This document shows positions 1-6,620 of a stretch of 13,734 nucleotides of DNA, in pieces (positions within the stretch are counted from its first letter, which is position 1; each line of letters starts with the position of its first letter). The notes beneath the pieces are model-generated. The model was not told the DNA's origin. It did not search any database and saw only the letters and a list, made by a program, of their open reading frames with translations. The position numbers and the translations under genes are program-made. The stretch is from CAYSYY01 sp964576115 [NCBI: uncultured Gemmatimonadota bacterium] (GTDB lineage: Bacteria; Blakebacterota; Blakebacteria; Blakebacterales). The stretch is taken from NCBI GenBank assembly GCA_964576115.1, contig CAZNUA010000035.1:1-13734 (forward strand), written 5' to 3'.

Positions 1-190
1 GATTAATTCTACCTCGTATGTAAGGGGTTTCGATGTACAGGCAGAGAGGAGGAATACAAGCCCACATGTCACAAAACGAGGTCGATACATCTCATCTCCC
101 TGGTTACGGACAGACAGTATTCGGTCTTTGATTCAGTATATGAACGGATGAACGAACGATATGGTTATGTGATATCTGTGTGAATAAACA

Positions 191-1660
191 CTACTCTCGG
201 TATGCGGTCACTAGCGGCCAGTCGTCTGTGCGCAGGGGCGAAGCGGGCAGGCCGGCCGAGTTGGCCAGGTTCGGTTCGGCGTCATCGCGCCAGGCGTAGC
301 GTACCGCCACCGGATTGGGCACATCGTCTGATTGAACAACCACCGCATCACCCTCGATCCGCGCCTCGGCGGGTCGGAACTCCCGGTCGGATCCGGCGAT
401 CTCGAAGTGGCTCGGGGCCTCTCCATCGAGGGTGATGAGCCCCTCTGCGACATGGTCGAAGGATATCACGATGCGATCCCCCTCCACCCGGCTCGACGCA
501 TAGAGCGGCCCGCTGTATACGAGATCCTGACGGCCGTAGTCGTGGGCCAGGGCCCACAGCGCCAGCCGCCGGCCGACCTCGTGCTTGTTGCCGGGGTGGA
601 TGTTGGCCGGGTTGCCGATATCCATTGTGACCGCCATCCCGGTGCGGGGCAGAGCCAGGGCTCCGACCTGGGCCTCGCGCAGTTCGGCGCAGTTGCGGGG
701 ATCCTGGCCGCCGTAGCGGTAGGGAGCCAGCTGCACGAAGTAGAAGGGGAAGTCCCCCTGCCCCCAGGTCCGCCTCCAGTCGCGGATCAGGGCGGGGAAG
801 AGATCGGCGTACTGGGCTGCCCGCGGCAGGTTGGCCTCGCCCTGGTACCAGATGGCGCCCGCGATCCGGTACGGCACCAGGGGCAGGAGCATGGCGTTGT
901 AGAGATGAGCGCCCCGGTTCTGGGCCCGCAGCTCGGGGTTGTCGCGGTCTCCCACGATCTGGGCATACAGGGGATCGCTCTCGAGGGTCTGGAGCGAGGT
1001 CCAGGCTTCAGCCGGGGTGCCCCCCCACGAGGTGTGGAGCATGCCCACCGGCACCCCCAGGGCGGCCCGCAGCTCCCTGGCGAAATGATACCCTACGGCC
1101 GAGAAGGCGAGGACGTTCTCCGGGGTGCAGACCCGCCAGGCTCCCTCGCAGTCTTCGAGCGGTTCTGGGCTGGTGAGCTGCGGCACGGTGAACATGCGCA
1201 GTAGCGCATCGTCGGCTCGAGCCGCATGCGAGTCGGGATCGCTGGCCCGGCTGACCGGCCACCACATGTTCGACTGGCCCGAGCAGACCCAGACCTCGCC
1301 GATGAGAACGTCGTCTACCGTGATCGTGTTCGTGTTCGGCCCGGTCACGGTCAAACGCAGCGGTTCGGCCGCGGCCGCGAAGGCGGGCAAGCTGACTTCC
1401 CAGCGGCCGTCACGCCCCGCCCGGTCGCTCCGACGCACGCCGTCCAGTGCCACCGTGACACGCTGCCCCGGACCGGCCCAGCCCCAGACCGGAAGCTTCT
1501 GGCCCTGCTGCAGGACCATGTGCTGGCTGAAGACCGCCGGCAGGCGGACCGGTTCATCACTCTGCGTTCGGCCGCACGCCCCCAGCCCACCGGCCAGAAG
1601 AACAGCTCCGGCGAGGACGATGGCCCGACGGCTGGCGGGACGTTGCTGGTGACAGTTCAT
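191..1660 (-). CDS. sialate O-acetylesterase (SGNH, DUF303-type) lipoprotein
   Basis: A 489-residue protein of the sialate O-acetylesterase family, which removes acetyl groups from O-acetylated sialic acids (family knowledge; substrate not tested). Residues 12-29 form a hydrophobic signal ending in Leu-Gly-Ala-Cys29, so it is probably a lipoprotein acting in the periplasm or at the cell surface. A beta-sandwich segment (about 38-118) precedes the SGNH hydrolase core. Block I is GQSNM with nucleophile Ser130; the family motif WYQGEAN follows mid-protein, and the His-containing block is NIHPGNK near residue 350. A purine-rich Shine-Dalgarno (AAGGAAGG) precedes the ATG. It lies in the same direction as the GH92 gene, from which it is now separated by the 1708-2436 island, and was probably once its direct operon partner. 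The 190 bases beyond its stop show only a weak 4-bp GTGT/ACAC hairpin (178-191). Confidence 0.92.
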   Translation of the reverse strand: MNCHQQRPASRRAIVLAGAVLLAGGLGACGRTQSDEPVRLPAVFSQHMVLQQGQKLPVWGWAGPGQRVTVALDGVRRSDRAGRDGRWEVSLPAFAAAAEPLRLTVTGPNTNTITVDDVLIGEVWVCSGQSNMWWPVSRASDPDSHAARADDALLRMFTVPQLTSPEPLEDCEGAWRVCTPENVLAFSAVGYHFARELRAALGVPVGMLHTSWGGTPAEAWTSLQTLESDPLYAQIVGDRDNPELRAQNRGAHLYNAMLLPLVPYRIAGAIWYQGEANLPRAAQYADLFPALIRDWRRTWGQGDFPFYFVQLAPYRYGGQDPRNCAELREAQVGALALPRTGMAVTMDIGNPANIHPGNKHEVGRRLALWALAHDYGRQDLVYSGPLYASSRVEGDRIVISFDHVAEGLITLDGEAPSHFEIAGSDREFRPAEARIEGDAVVVQSDDVPNPVAVRYAWRDDAEPNLANSAGLPASPLRTDDWPLVTAYRE

Positions 1661-1693
1661 GACGCGTTCCCTTCCTTCAGCGTCCCGAGTTCA

Positions 1694-1707
1694 GCGCCCC
1701 GGATTCA
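1694..1707. repeat. 14-bp direct repeat, left copy
   Basis: GCGCCCCGGATTCA, identical to the copy at 2423-2436. It lies between the sialate esterase start and the nucleotidyltransferase stop. It is also the third of three tandem, degenerate units (1664-1679, 1680-1693, 1694-1707), each starting GCG and ending TTCA. Confidence 0.85.
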
Positions 1708-1723
1708 AAAGCGACCGAGAGAT

Positions 1724-2161
1724 TCAGTCCAGATTCTCGAGATCGGCGAGGTCCTGATGGCGACCGGTAGCCTGCTTGTTCTTCTTCAAGGACTCCAGGT
1801 CGATAAACGGTGTTGTAACGCCTTCGATAGCTGTCTCTACCCGGGAAGCATGGCATTCCTCGAATACCACACCTTCCATGGAGGTGATCAGATCGATTCG
1901 AACGGGTGGATATCCCAGCTGGATGACCCGGTCTGGTTCACAAAGATCGCCGGCTTCCAGGTCCAGGTCCCCGAATCCGAATCGATGAATAGCCTGGATG
2001 ATACGGTCGGCGTTCTCCGGGCTCATTTCGATCCAGATATCCAGATCCTTCGTATAGCGGGGGTAACCGTGATACGCGACGGCGTATCCCCCAACGACGA
2101 GGTACTTCACCTCGCTATCGTTCAGTGACTGCAAGAACTCTTTGAAATCGGGGTTCAGCAT
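1724..2161 (-). CDS. nucleotidyltransferase (DUF6036/AbiEii-like)
   Basis: A 145-residue protein of the minimal nucleotidyltransferase fold. Visible motifs are Gly24-Gly25 in VVGGYAVAYHG, the metal-binding pair Asp39-Leu-Asp41 (TKDLDIW), and a third carboxylate Asp90 (VRIDLIT). The C-terminal DLESLKKNKQATGRHQDLADL is typical of the family, where it follows the catalytic core. Such proteins usually act as the transferase half of toxin-antitoxin or defence pairs; the target here is unknown. I chose the ATG at 2161 because it gives the canonical family N-terminus (MLNPDFKEFL); an in-frame ATG 20 codons upstream adds only sequence that reads as the overlapping partner gene in another frame. The ribosome site is weak (GGAA), consistent with translational coupling to the partner, which it overlaps by 47 bases. 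Its base composition is visibly less GC-rich than the neighbouring genes, fitting recent arrival. Confidence 0.85.
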   Translation of the reverse strand: MLNPDFKEFLQSLNDSEVKYLVVGGYAVAYHGYPRYTKDLDIWIEMSPENADRIIQAIHRFGFGDLDLEAGDLCEPDRVIQLGYPPVRIDLITSMEGVVFEECHASRVETAIEGVTTPFIDLESLKKNKQATGRHQDLADLENLD

Positions 2162-2276
2162 GATATTTCCAACGGTGGAATTCCTGCCGCAGTTCCTCCA
2201 CTGCTGCGAGACGCTCAGCATGCGGGCGAGTACGCCAGTATTCCGCCTCGGAGGGTTGTTCTTTCAGATGATACAT
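2115..2276 (-). CDS. small partner protein of the nucleotidyltransferase (53 aa)
   Basis: A 53-codon ORF that starts at the ATG at 2276 and overlaps the first 47 bases of the nucleotidyltransferase gene in another frame. The protein is basic and probably helical: W14-R-T-R-P, then AERLAAVEELRQEF, and near the end RFQRVLAVTER. From memory, short proteins with a W-x-R-x-P...ERL-x-A-x-E-x-LR...R-x-QRV pattern recur immediately upstream of DUF6036-type nucleotidyltransferases, which is why I call it real despite its size; I cannot confirm this by search. A strong AGGAGG (2308-2313) lies about 31 bases upstream of the ATG, too far for it. An in-frame CTG seven bases after the AGGAGG could extend the protein by eight residues. 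The role, antitoxin or toxin, is unknown. Confidence 0.68.
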   Translation of the reverse strand: MYHLKEQPSEAEYWRTRPHAERLAAVEELRQEFHRWKYHAEPRFQRVLAVTER

Positions 2277-2307
2277 GGTGCAGGATTTCTGAATAGCCAG
2301 CGACGCA

Positions 2308-2313
2308 CCTCCT
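2308..2313 (-). promoter_or_regulatory. Shine-Dalgarno AGGAGG upstream of the 53-aa ORF
   Basis: A perfect AGGAGG on the minus strand. It sits 31 bases before the ATG at 2276 but seven bases before an in-frame CTG (start about 2300). It therefore bears on the start choice: either the ORF uses the non-AUG start, or the site serves something else. Confidence 0.4.
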
Positions 2314-2337
2314 GGTGGCGTGTTCTGTTCACCTCGT

Positions 2338-2350
2338 TTGTAATATACAA
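2338..2350. promoter_or_regulatory. operator-like palindrome TTGTA-ATA-TACAA
   Basis: A perfect 5-bp inverted repeat with a 3-bp centre, extendable to seven bases per arm with one mismatch (GTTTGTA against GGTTGTA). It lies about 60 bases upstream of the 53-aa ORF. On the minus strand it contains TATATT, a plausible -10 element, so a bound protein would block the promoter. Autoregulation of the two-gene cassette is an inference; no good -35 was seen. Confidence 0.4.
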
Positions 2351-2382
2351 CCGGTCAGGACCCGAATCGTTCTGAAAAGCCT

Positions 2383-2431
2383 GTACGACACCACTGGCAG
2401 GAGCATGGCGCTGTAGAGGTAGGCGCCCCGG
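2383..2431 (-). pseudogene. remnant of a second sialate O-acetylesterase gene
   Basis: These 49 bases match the intact esterase gene at 869-917 at 42 of 49 positions without gaps. On the minus strand they read GAYLYSAMLLPVVSYR, compared with GAHLYNAMLLPLVPYR in the intact protein. Similarity stops on both sides: after the final Tyr-Arg the frame runs into unrelated sequence and soon meets a stop, and the other end abuts the GH92 stop codon. Most differences are silent or conservative, so this is a relic of a once-functional homologous gene rather than a chance match. Confidence 0.72.
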
Positions 2432-2436
2432 ATTCA
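2423..2436. repeat. 14-bp direct repeat, right copy
   Basis: Identical to 1694-1707, in the same orientation. On the minus strand it begins with the TGA stop codon of the GH92 gene, so GH92 ends inside the repeat. Its outer nine bases (GCGCCCCGG) also belong to the esterase-like remnant and recur inside the intact esterase gene at 909-917. Confidence 0.85.
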
Positions 2437-5373
2437 GCGGATGATGATCTCGTCGGCGAAGATCCAGGCCCGGCCTCCTGCCCCCTTGTGCCACCCGGGA
2501 CACTCGCCGCGGTTACGCGCCCGGACCCGCACGTAGCGGGCCCGCCAGGTACCGGCCGGCAGGGTGAAGTCGCGCCGGATGGTGCCCCACTCATCTTCGG
2601 GCACCTCGTTCTCGACCGTCCCGGTGACAGTGAAGGTCTCACCGTTGGTCGAGAGGGCGAACTCGACCTCGAGCGGCATCCAGATCCAGGAGTTCACGTC
2701 CTGCAGAAAGCCGGCCCCCAGTTCGCGGATGGTCCGGACCCGTCCCAGGTCCACCACCGCCTCCAGATCGATCCCCTCATACCCCTGCCAGAGGCCGGTA
2801 TGGAAGTCGGCCGGACCCCGCAACTGATCGATCAGGGCCAGGTCGCCCCCGGCGGCGTACTGATTGGCATACCGGCTGTGCAGGTCGATGCTCCACCCTT
2901 CGGGCAGAGCATAAAAACGGGCCGTGACGACCTGACTCGGGGGCGCTCCGGTCCGCAAGGCCCGGGCCCGCAGGGTCGTGTTCCGTGTGATCGTGAAAGG
3001 CGCGGTGTAGAGGCGCGAGGCGGCGTTCGGCTCGCTGCCGTCGAGGGTGTAGCGGATCTCGCCGTCGGCGATCGGCAGGCCCAGCGCCACCTCGGTCGAA
3101 CCGGAAAAAGAGCGGTCGCCCGAAGTCAGGAAGGGAACCGGGGTGATGGGATGGTCGGTGACCGCCGAATGCGGCCGGTGCCCGGGGGCCCTGCCCCATT
3201 CCGGGTCGGGTTCAGCCCCCATGAGGAACTCGATCTCCCCGCCGGCGACGATCGCGTCGTGACCGATCCAGGAGAAGGGATGTTCCACCCCGTTCAGAAA
3301 GGCTCCCAGTACGCAGGGGCGCTCAGCCGAGGCGCCCCGGGCCCGGATGGTGAACTGCCGTCCGTTCTCGAAGTGGATCACGGCTTCGGGAAACAGGGGT
3401 GAGCCGATGACGTACTCGGGCCGCCCCGGACAGACGGGGTAGAAACCGAGGGCGCTCAGCACGTACCAGGCCGACATCTGCCCGCAGTCCTCATTGCCCG
3501 ACAGCCCGTCGGGGGTGTCGGAGTAGAGGGTGTCCATGATCTGGCGCACCCGCCGGGCGGACTTGTGCGGGGCGCCGACATAGTTGAAGAGGTAGGCCAT
3601 GTGGTGGCTGGGCTCGTTGCCGTGGGCGTACTGGCCGATCAGACCGGTGATATCGGCCTGCCGGCGCCCGGTTGTGCGGGGATCGGCCGCGAAGAGAGAA
3701 TCGAGCCGGGCTTCGTACGCCGCCTCGCCGCCCACCAGGGCGATGTGCCCGGCGATGTCGTGCGGCACGAAGAAGCTGTACTGCCACGAGTTGGCCTCGG
3801 TGAAGTGGATCGTGACTTCCTGCGGTTTGAAGGGCTCGACCCACCGGCCGTTCAGTTTGCCGCGCATGAAACCGGTCTGCGGATCGAAGACGTTCTTCCA
3901 GTACTGCGAGCGCCGGATGTAGCGCCGGTAGATGTCATCTCGGCCCATCTCCCGGGCCACCTCAGAGATGCACCAGTCGTCATAGGCGTACTCAAGGGTC
4001 TTGGCGACCGACTCCCCCTCGATCTCGCTGGGGATGTAGCCGTGCTCGCGGTAGGCGTCGAGCCCCTCGACATCCGACTCCCCGCTGGTGACCATGGCCT
4101 CGAGCGCCAGGCGGCCGTCGTAGTCGCGCTGGCCTTTCACCCAGGCGTCGGCGATGACCGGCACGGCGTGGTAGCCGATCATGGTGCCCGTCTCGTTGCC
4201 GGCCAGTTCCCACACCGGGAGCAGTCCCCCCTGCTCGTACTGGACCAGGAAGGTGCGGATGAAATCGCGGGTGCGCCGCTGCTGGATCAGGGTGAAGAGT
4301 GGATGGGCGGCCCGGAAGGTATCCCAGAGGCTGAAAACGGTGTGGTTGTCGAAATCGTCGGCGGTGTGCACCTGCATATCCCGGCCGCGGTAGCGGCCGT
4401 CGACGTCCTGGTACAGATCGGGGCTGAGCAGGGCGTGATATAGCGCGGTATAGAAAGTGCGCTGTTGTGCCCGGCTGCCGCCCCTGACTTCAATGGCGGA
4501 GAGTTCGTCGTTCCAGACACTGTCGGCTGCTGTGCGTACCCGGCTGAAGTTGAACCCCGGCTGTTCGGCCTCCAGATTGCGACGGGCTCCGTCGATGTCC
4601 ACCGCCGAGAGCCCTACCTTGACGAGCAGGGGTTCGGGATCCTGGTTCGAAAAGGTGAAGAACGCCTTGACCCGGTTGCCGCGGATCTCGTCCCGATCGG
4701 GCTGGACGACACCGTCCAGAGCGAGCCCGGCCTCAGCGAAGGGACGGGAAAAGCGGATCACGAAGTAGACATGCTGCTCGCGGGCCCACATGGTCGAGAG
4801 ACGGTGACCGGCGATCTCGGTCCCGCTCACGATCTCGATTCCCGCCGAAAGGACCGTATCGCGGTGTTCGAGGTCGAGGATGACATTGGCCTGCCCGGTA
4901 CGCGGGAAGGTGTAGCGGTGCAGACCGGTGCGCAGGGTGGCGGTCAGTTCGACCTCGACCCCGGGCTCGTCCAGGTACACCCGGTAGTAGCCGGGTTCGG
5001 CTGCCTCGCGGTCGTGCCGGAAGGGTGAGGAATACCCCGCTCCGCCGTCGGCGCCGTTGTCGAGCACCACCTCTCCCACGGTCGGCACCAGCAGCACGTC
5101 GCCGTAATCCGACGCCCCGGTTCCGCTCAGGTGGGTGTGACTGAAGCCGTAGATGACCTCGTCGGAGTAGTGATACCCCGAACAGCCGTCCCAGCCGGTC
5201 AGCCTGGTGTCGGGGCTCAGTTGCACCATCCCGAAGGGCAGGGTCGCACCCGGGTAGGTGTGGCCGTGTCCGCCGGTACCGATGAAGGGATCGACCAGGT
5301 CGGTGTAATCTCCCGGCCCGGCCGTACAGGCCGCCAGGAGCAGGATGGCACAGAGGGGCAGGAACTGCCGCAT
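2434..5373 (-). CDS. GH92 alpha-mannosidase lipoprotein with C-terminal CHB_HEX_C and F5/8-like domains
   Basis: A 979-residue exo-acting alpha-mannosidase of glycoside hydrolase family 92; these calcium-dependent enzymes trim alpha-mannosides such as those of N-glycans. The start is the ATG at 5373: it follows GGGGAGAA and gives a lipoprotein signal with lipobox Leu-Ala-Ala-Cys16, whereas the longer frame upstream has no such signal. The N-terminal GH92 domain opens with DLVDPFIGTGGHGHTYPGA. The catalytic domain has TEANSWQY with Glu526 (likely the general acid) and SGNEDCGQMSAWYV with Asp629 in the expected base region; I matched these from memory of the family. A chitobiase/hexosaminidase C-terminal-type fold (about 748-821, RYTLDGSEP) and a discoidin-like F5/8 type C domain (about 825-979) follow, probably for carbohydrate binding. 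It diverges from the PD40 genes. The stop codon lies in the 14-bp repeat. Strong call. Confidence 0.95.
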   Translation of the reverse strand: MRQFLPLCAILLLAACTAGPGDYTDLVDPFIGTGGHGHTYPGATLPFGMVQLSPDTRLTGWDGCSGYHYSDEVIYGFSHTHLSGTGASDYGDVLLVPTVGEVVLDNGADGGAGYSSPFRHDREAAEPGYYRVYLDEPGVEVELTATLRTGLHRYTFPRTGQANVILDLEHRDTVLSAGIEIVSGTEIAGHRLSTMWAREQHVYFVIRFSRPFAEAGLALDGVVQPDRDEIRGNRVKAFFTFSNQDPEPLLVKVGLSAVDIDGARRNLEAEQPGFNFSRVRTAADSVWNDELSAIEVRGGSRAQQRTFYTALYHALLSPDLYQDVDGRYRGRDMQVHTADDFDNHTVFSLWDTFRAAHPLFTLIQQRRTRDFIRTFLVQYEQGGLLPVWELAGNETGTMIGYHAVPVIADAWVKGQRDYDGRLALEAMVTSGESDVEGLDAYREHGYIPSEIEGESVAKTLEYAYDDWCISEVAREMGRDDIYRRYIRRSQYWKNVFDPQTGFMRGKLNGRWVEPFKPQEVTIHFTEANSWQYSFFVPHDIAGHIALVGGEAAYEARLDSLFAADPRTTGRRQADITGLIGQYAHGNEPSHHMAYLFNYVGAPHKSARRVRQIMDTLYSDTPDGLSGNEDCGQMSAWYVLSALGFYPVCPGRPEYVIGSPLFPEAVIHFENGRQFTIRARGASAERPCVLGAFLNGVEHPFSWIGHDAIVAGGEIEFLMGAEPDPEWGRAPGHRPHSAVTDHPITPVPFLTSGDRSFSGSTEVALGLPIADGEIRYTLDGSEPNAASRLYTAPFTITRNTTLRARALRTGAPPSQVVTARFYALPEGWSIDLHSRYANQYAAGGDLALIDQLRGPADFHTGLWQGYEGIDLEAVVDLGRVRTIRELGAGFLQDVNSWIWMPLEVEFALSTNGETFTVTGTVENEVPEDEWGTIRRDFTLPAGTWRARYVRVRARNRGECPGWHKGAGGRAWIFADEIIIR

Positions 5374-5483
5374 CAGCTTCTCCCCTGAAGAAGTGAATCC
5401 AGAGTCAGCACACAAGATAGCACCCGGCCTGTCAACAGAGGAGTCCCTGGCCCCGTTGAGCCTGGCGAGTGCCTGCATCACCA

Positions 5484-5506
5484 ACCGGGGAGCCTCCCGC
5501 CCCGGT
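5484..5506 (+). promoter_or_regulatory. 5'-leader hairpin before the PD40 gene
   Basis: ACCGGGG and CCCCGGT form a perfect 7-bp stem with a 9-base loop. It ends three bases before the Shine-Dalgarno GGAGGAG (5510-5516) of the first PD40 gene. It may affect translation start or mRNA stability; the effect is inferred. The rest of the 149-bp divergent gap (5374-5522) shows no clear promoter. Confidence 0.35.
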
Positions 5507-5522
5507 GGCGGAGGAGAGATCG

Positions 5523-6620
5523 ATGATGTTTCTGAATCCTGTCCGGGGTCAGGGTGTGTCCCGGTACGTCCCCATTCTCGTTCTGACACTGCTCGCATCA
5601 GTCTCCTGTTCTGATGGATCCGGCGGACCTGGTAACGGCGGCTCAGCGGTCCGTGGTCCCTGGCTGGGACAGACTCCGCCGGGCGACGAGCCGGTTCTCT
5701 TCGCTCCGGGGATCGTCTCGACCCACCTCTTCAACCGCGATCTGGTCATGACCCGTGACGGCCATGAGATCTGGTTCGGTTTCGGAGCCGGAGGCACCCT
5801 GGGCCTGGCGATGACACGGATCGAAGACGGCCGGTGGACCGTGCCTGAAATTGCGCCCTTCAGCACCTTTCCCCGCTACGCCGATTTCGAGCCGGCCCTC
5901 TCGCCCGACGGCGACCGGATCTACTTTCTCTCCAACCGACCGCCCCCCGGCCGTGAAGAGGAGTTCCGTCCCGGCACCTGGGGCTTTCAGCACATCTGGT
6001 ACTCGGACCGCACCGTCGAGGGGTGGAGCGAACCGCAACTGCTGCCCCCACCGGTCACGACCGACGATTTCCAGTACTATCCCAGCCTGACCCGTGAGGG
6101 CGTGCTCTACTACACCAGCTCACTGCCGGGAGGCAAACCGACCACCATGCGGGCCGAACCGGCGGGAGATTTCTTCGCCGAACCCGTGGCCCTCGACGCC
6201 GACTGGAACCGCGAGGGTTCGCCCTACAACTGCTTCATCGATCCCGAGGAGCGGTTCATCCTCATCTGCCTGGCATGGGAGGGCTCGATCGGAGCCGTCG
6301 ATTACTGGATCAGTTTCCGGGGAGAGGACAACACCTGGAGCGAGCCGGTCAACCCGGGCGAGAAGGTGAACTGGCCGGGCGGACAGGCCAGTTCGGCCTC
6401 TCTTTCACCCGACGGCCGCTACCTCTTCTTCGCTGCGACCCGGGTTGCGCTCGAGCAGATGATGAGCGGGCCGCGGGCGACGTACGATGAGATCATGACC
6501 TGCGCCCGCACTCCTGAAAACGGCAACCCGAGCATCTACTGGATGGACGCCGGATTCATCGATGAGCTGCGCCCGGCCGGTTTCGAGGCAGTGTCGGACG
6601 AGGAAGGAGGGCACCGATGA
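5523..6620 (+). CDS. PD40/TolB-like beta-propeller lipoprotein, paralogue 1
   Basis: A 365-residue exported protein with WD40-like (PD40) propeller repeats. I start at the ATG at 5523, seven bases after GGAGGAG; a longer frame from 5469 lacks a ribosome site. Residues 15-29 are hydrophobic and end in Ser-Val-Ser-Cys29, a non-ideal lipobox, so lipidation is likely but not certain. The mature protein begins with LGQTPPGDEPVLFAPGIVST and continues with repeated blades of the form SPDGDRIYFLSNRP, SLTREGVLYYTSS and SLSPDGRYLFFAA. Such proteins are thought to be binding scaffolds; no catalytic motif is visible and the ligand is unknown. Its stop overlaps the start of a close paralogue, indicating tandem duplication and co-translation. 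Confidence 0.85.
   Translation: MMFLNPVRGQGVSRYVPILVLTLLASVSCSDGSGGPGNGGSAVRGPWLGQTPPGDEPVLFAPGIVSTHLFNRDLVMTRDGHEIWFGFGAGGTLGLAMTRIEDGRWTVPEIAPFSTFPRYADFEPALSPDGDRIYFLSNRPPPGREEEFRPGTWGFQHIWYSDRTVEGWSEPQLLPPPVTTDDFQYYPSLTREGVLYYTSSLPGGKPTTMRAEPAGDFFAEPVALDADWNREGSPYNCFIDPEERFILICLAWEGSIGAVDYWISFRGEDNTWSEPVNPGEKVNWPGGQASSASLSPDGRYLFFAATRVALEQMMSGPRATYDEIMTCARTPENGNPSIYWMDAGFIDELRPAGFEAVSDEEGGHR

Larger units (their letters stand above)
1708..2436. mobile_element. putative 729-bp inserted island with the nucleotidyltransferase pair
   Basis: This is the stretch from just after the left 14-bp repeat to the end of the right copy. It contains the nucleotidyltransferase, its small partner, an operator-like palindrome and a fragment of a second esterase gene. 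If it is removed together with one repeat copy, the GH92 stop would lie about 44 bases before the esterase ATG with that gene's Shine-Dalgarno intact, a normal operon spacing. No transposase or terminal inverted repeat is visible, so it is not a classical insertion sequence. Insertion by a process that duplicated the target, or recombination at short homology, are both possible. Confidence 0.5.

Noticed and set aside
66-131. 21-codon plus-strand ORF (MSQNEVDTS...) with AGGAGG at 47-52
   Set aside because: Thirteen bases separate the AGGAGG from the ATG, the peptide resembles nothing I know, and the surrounding sequence has stops in all continuations. Too little to call a gene.
590-620. NIHP instead of DIHP in the His block of the sialate esterase, possibly an inactive enzyme
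   Set aside because: From memory, NIHP-x-NK variants occur in apparently normal family members, so I do not treat it as a lost catalytic residue.
332-1204. Long plus-strand open frame opposite the sialate esterase gene
   Set aside because: Antisense shadow of a GC-rich gene; no motifs, and the minus strand has a complete recognisable protein.
3565-4443. Long plus-strand open frame opposite the GH92 gene
   Set aside because: The GH92 reading is unambiguous; the antisense translation is low-complexity and motif-free.
5374-5598. N-terminal extension of the GH92 reading frame
   Set aside because: It would bury the lipoprotein signal peptide 75 residues inside the protein and lacks the ribosome site that precedes the ATG at 5373.
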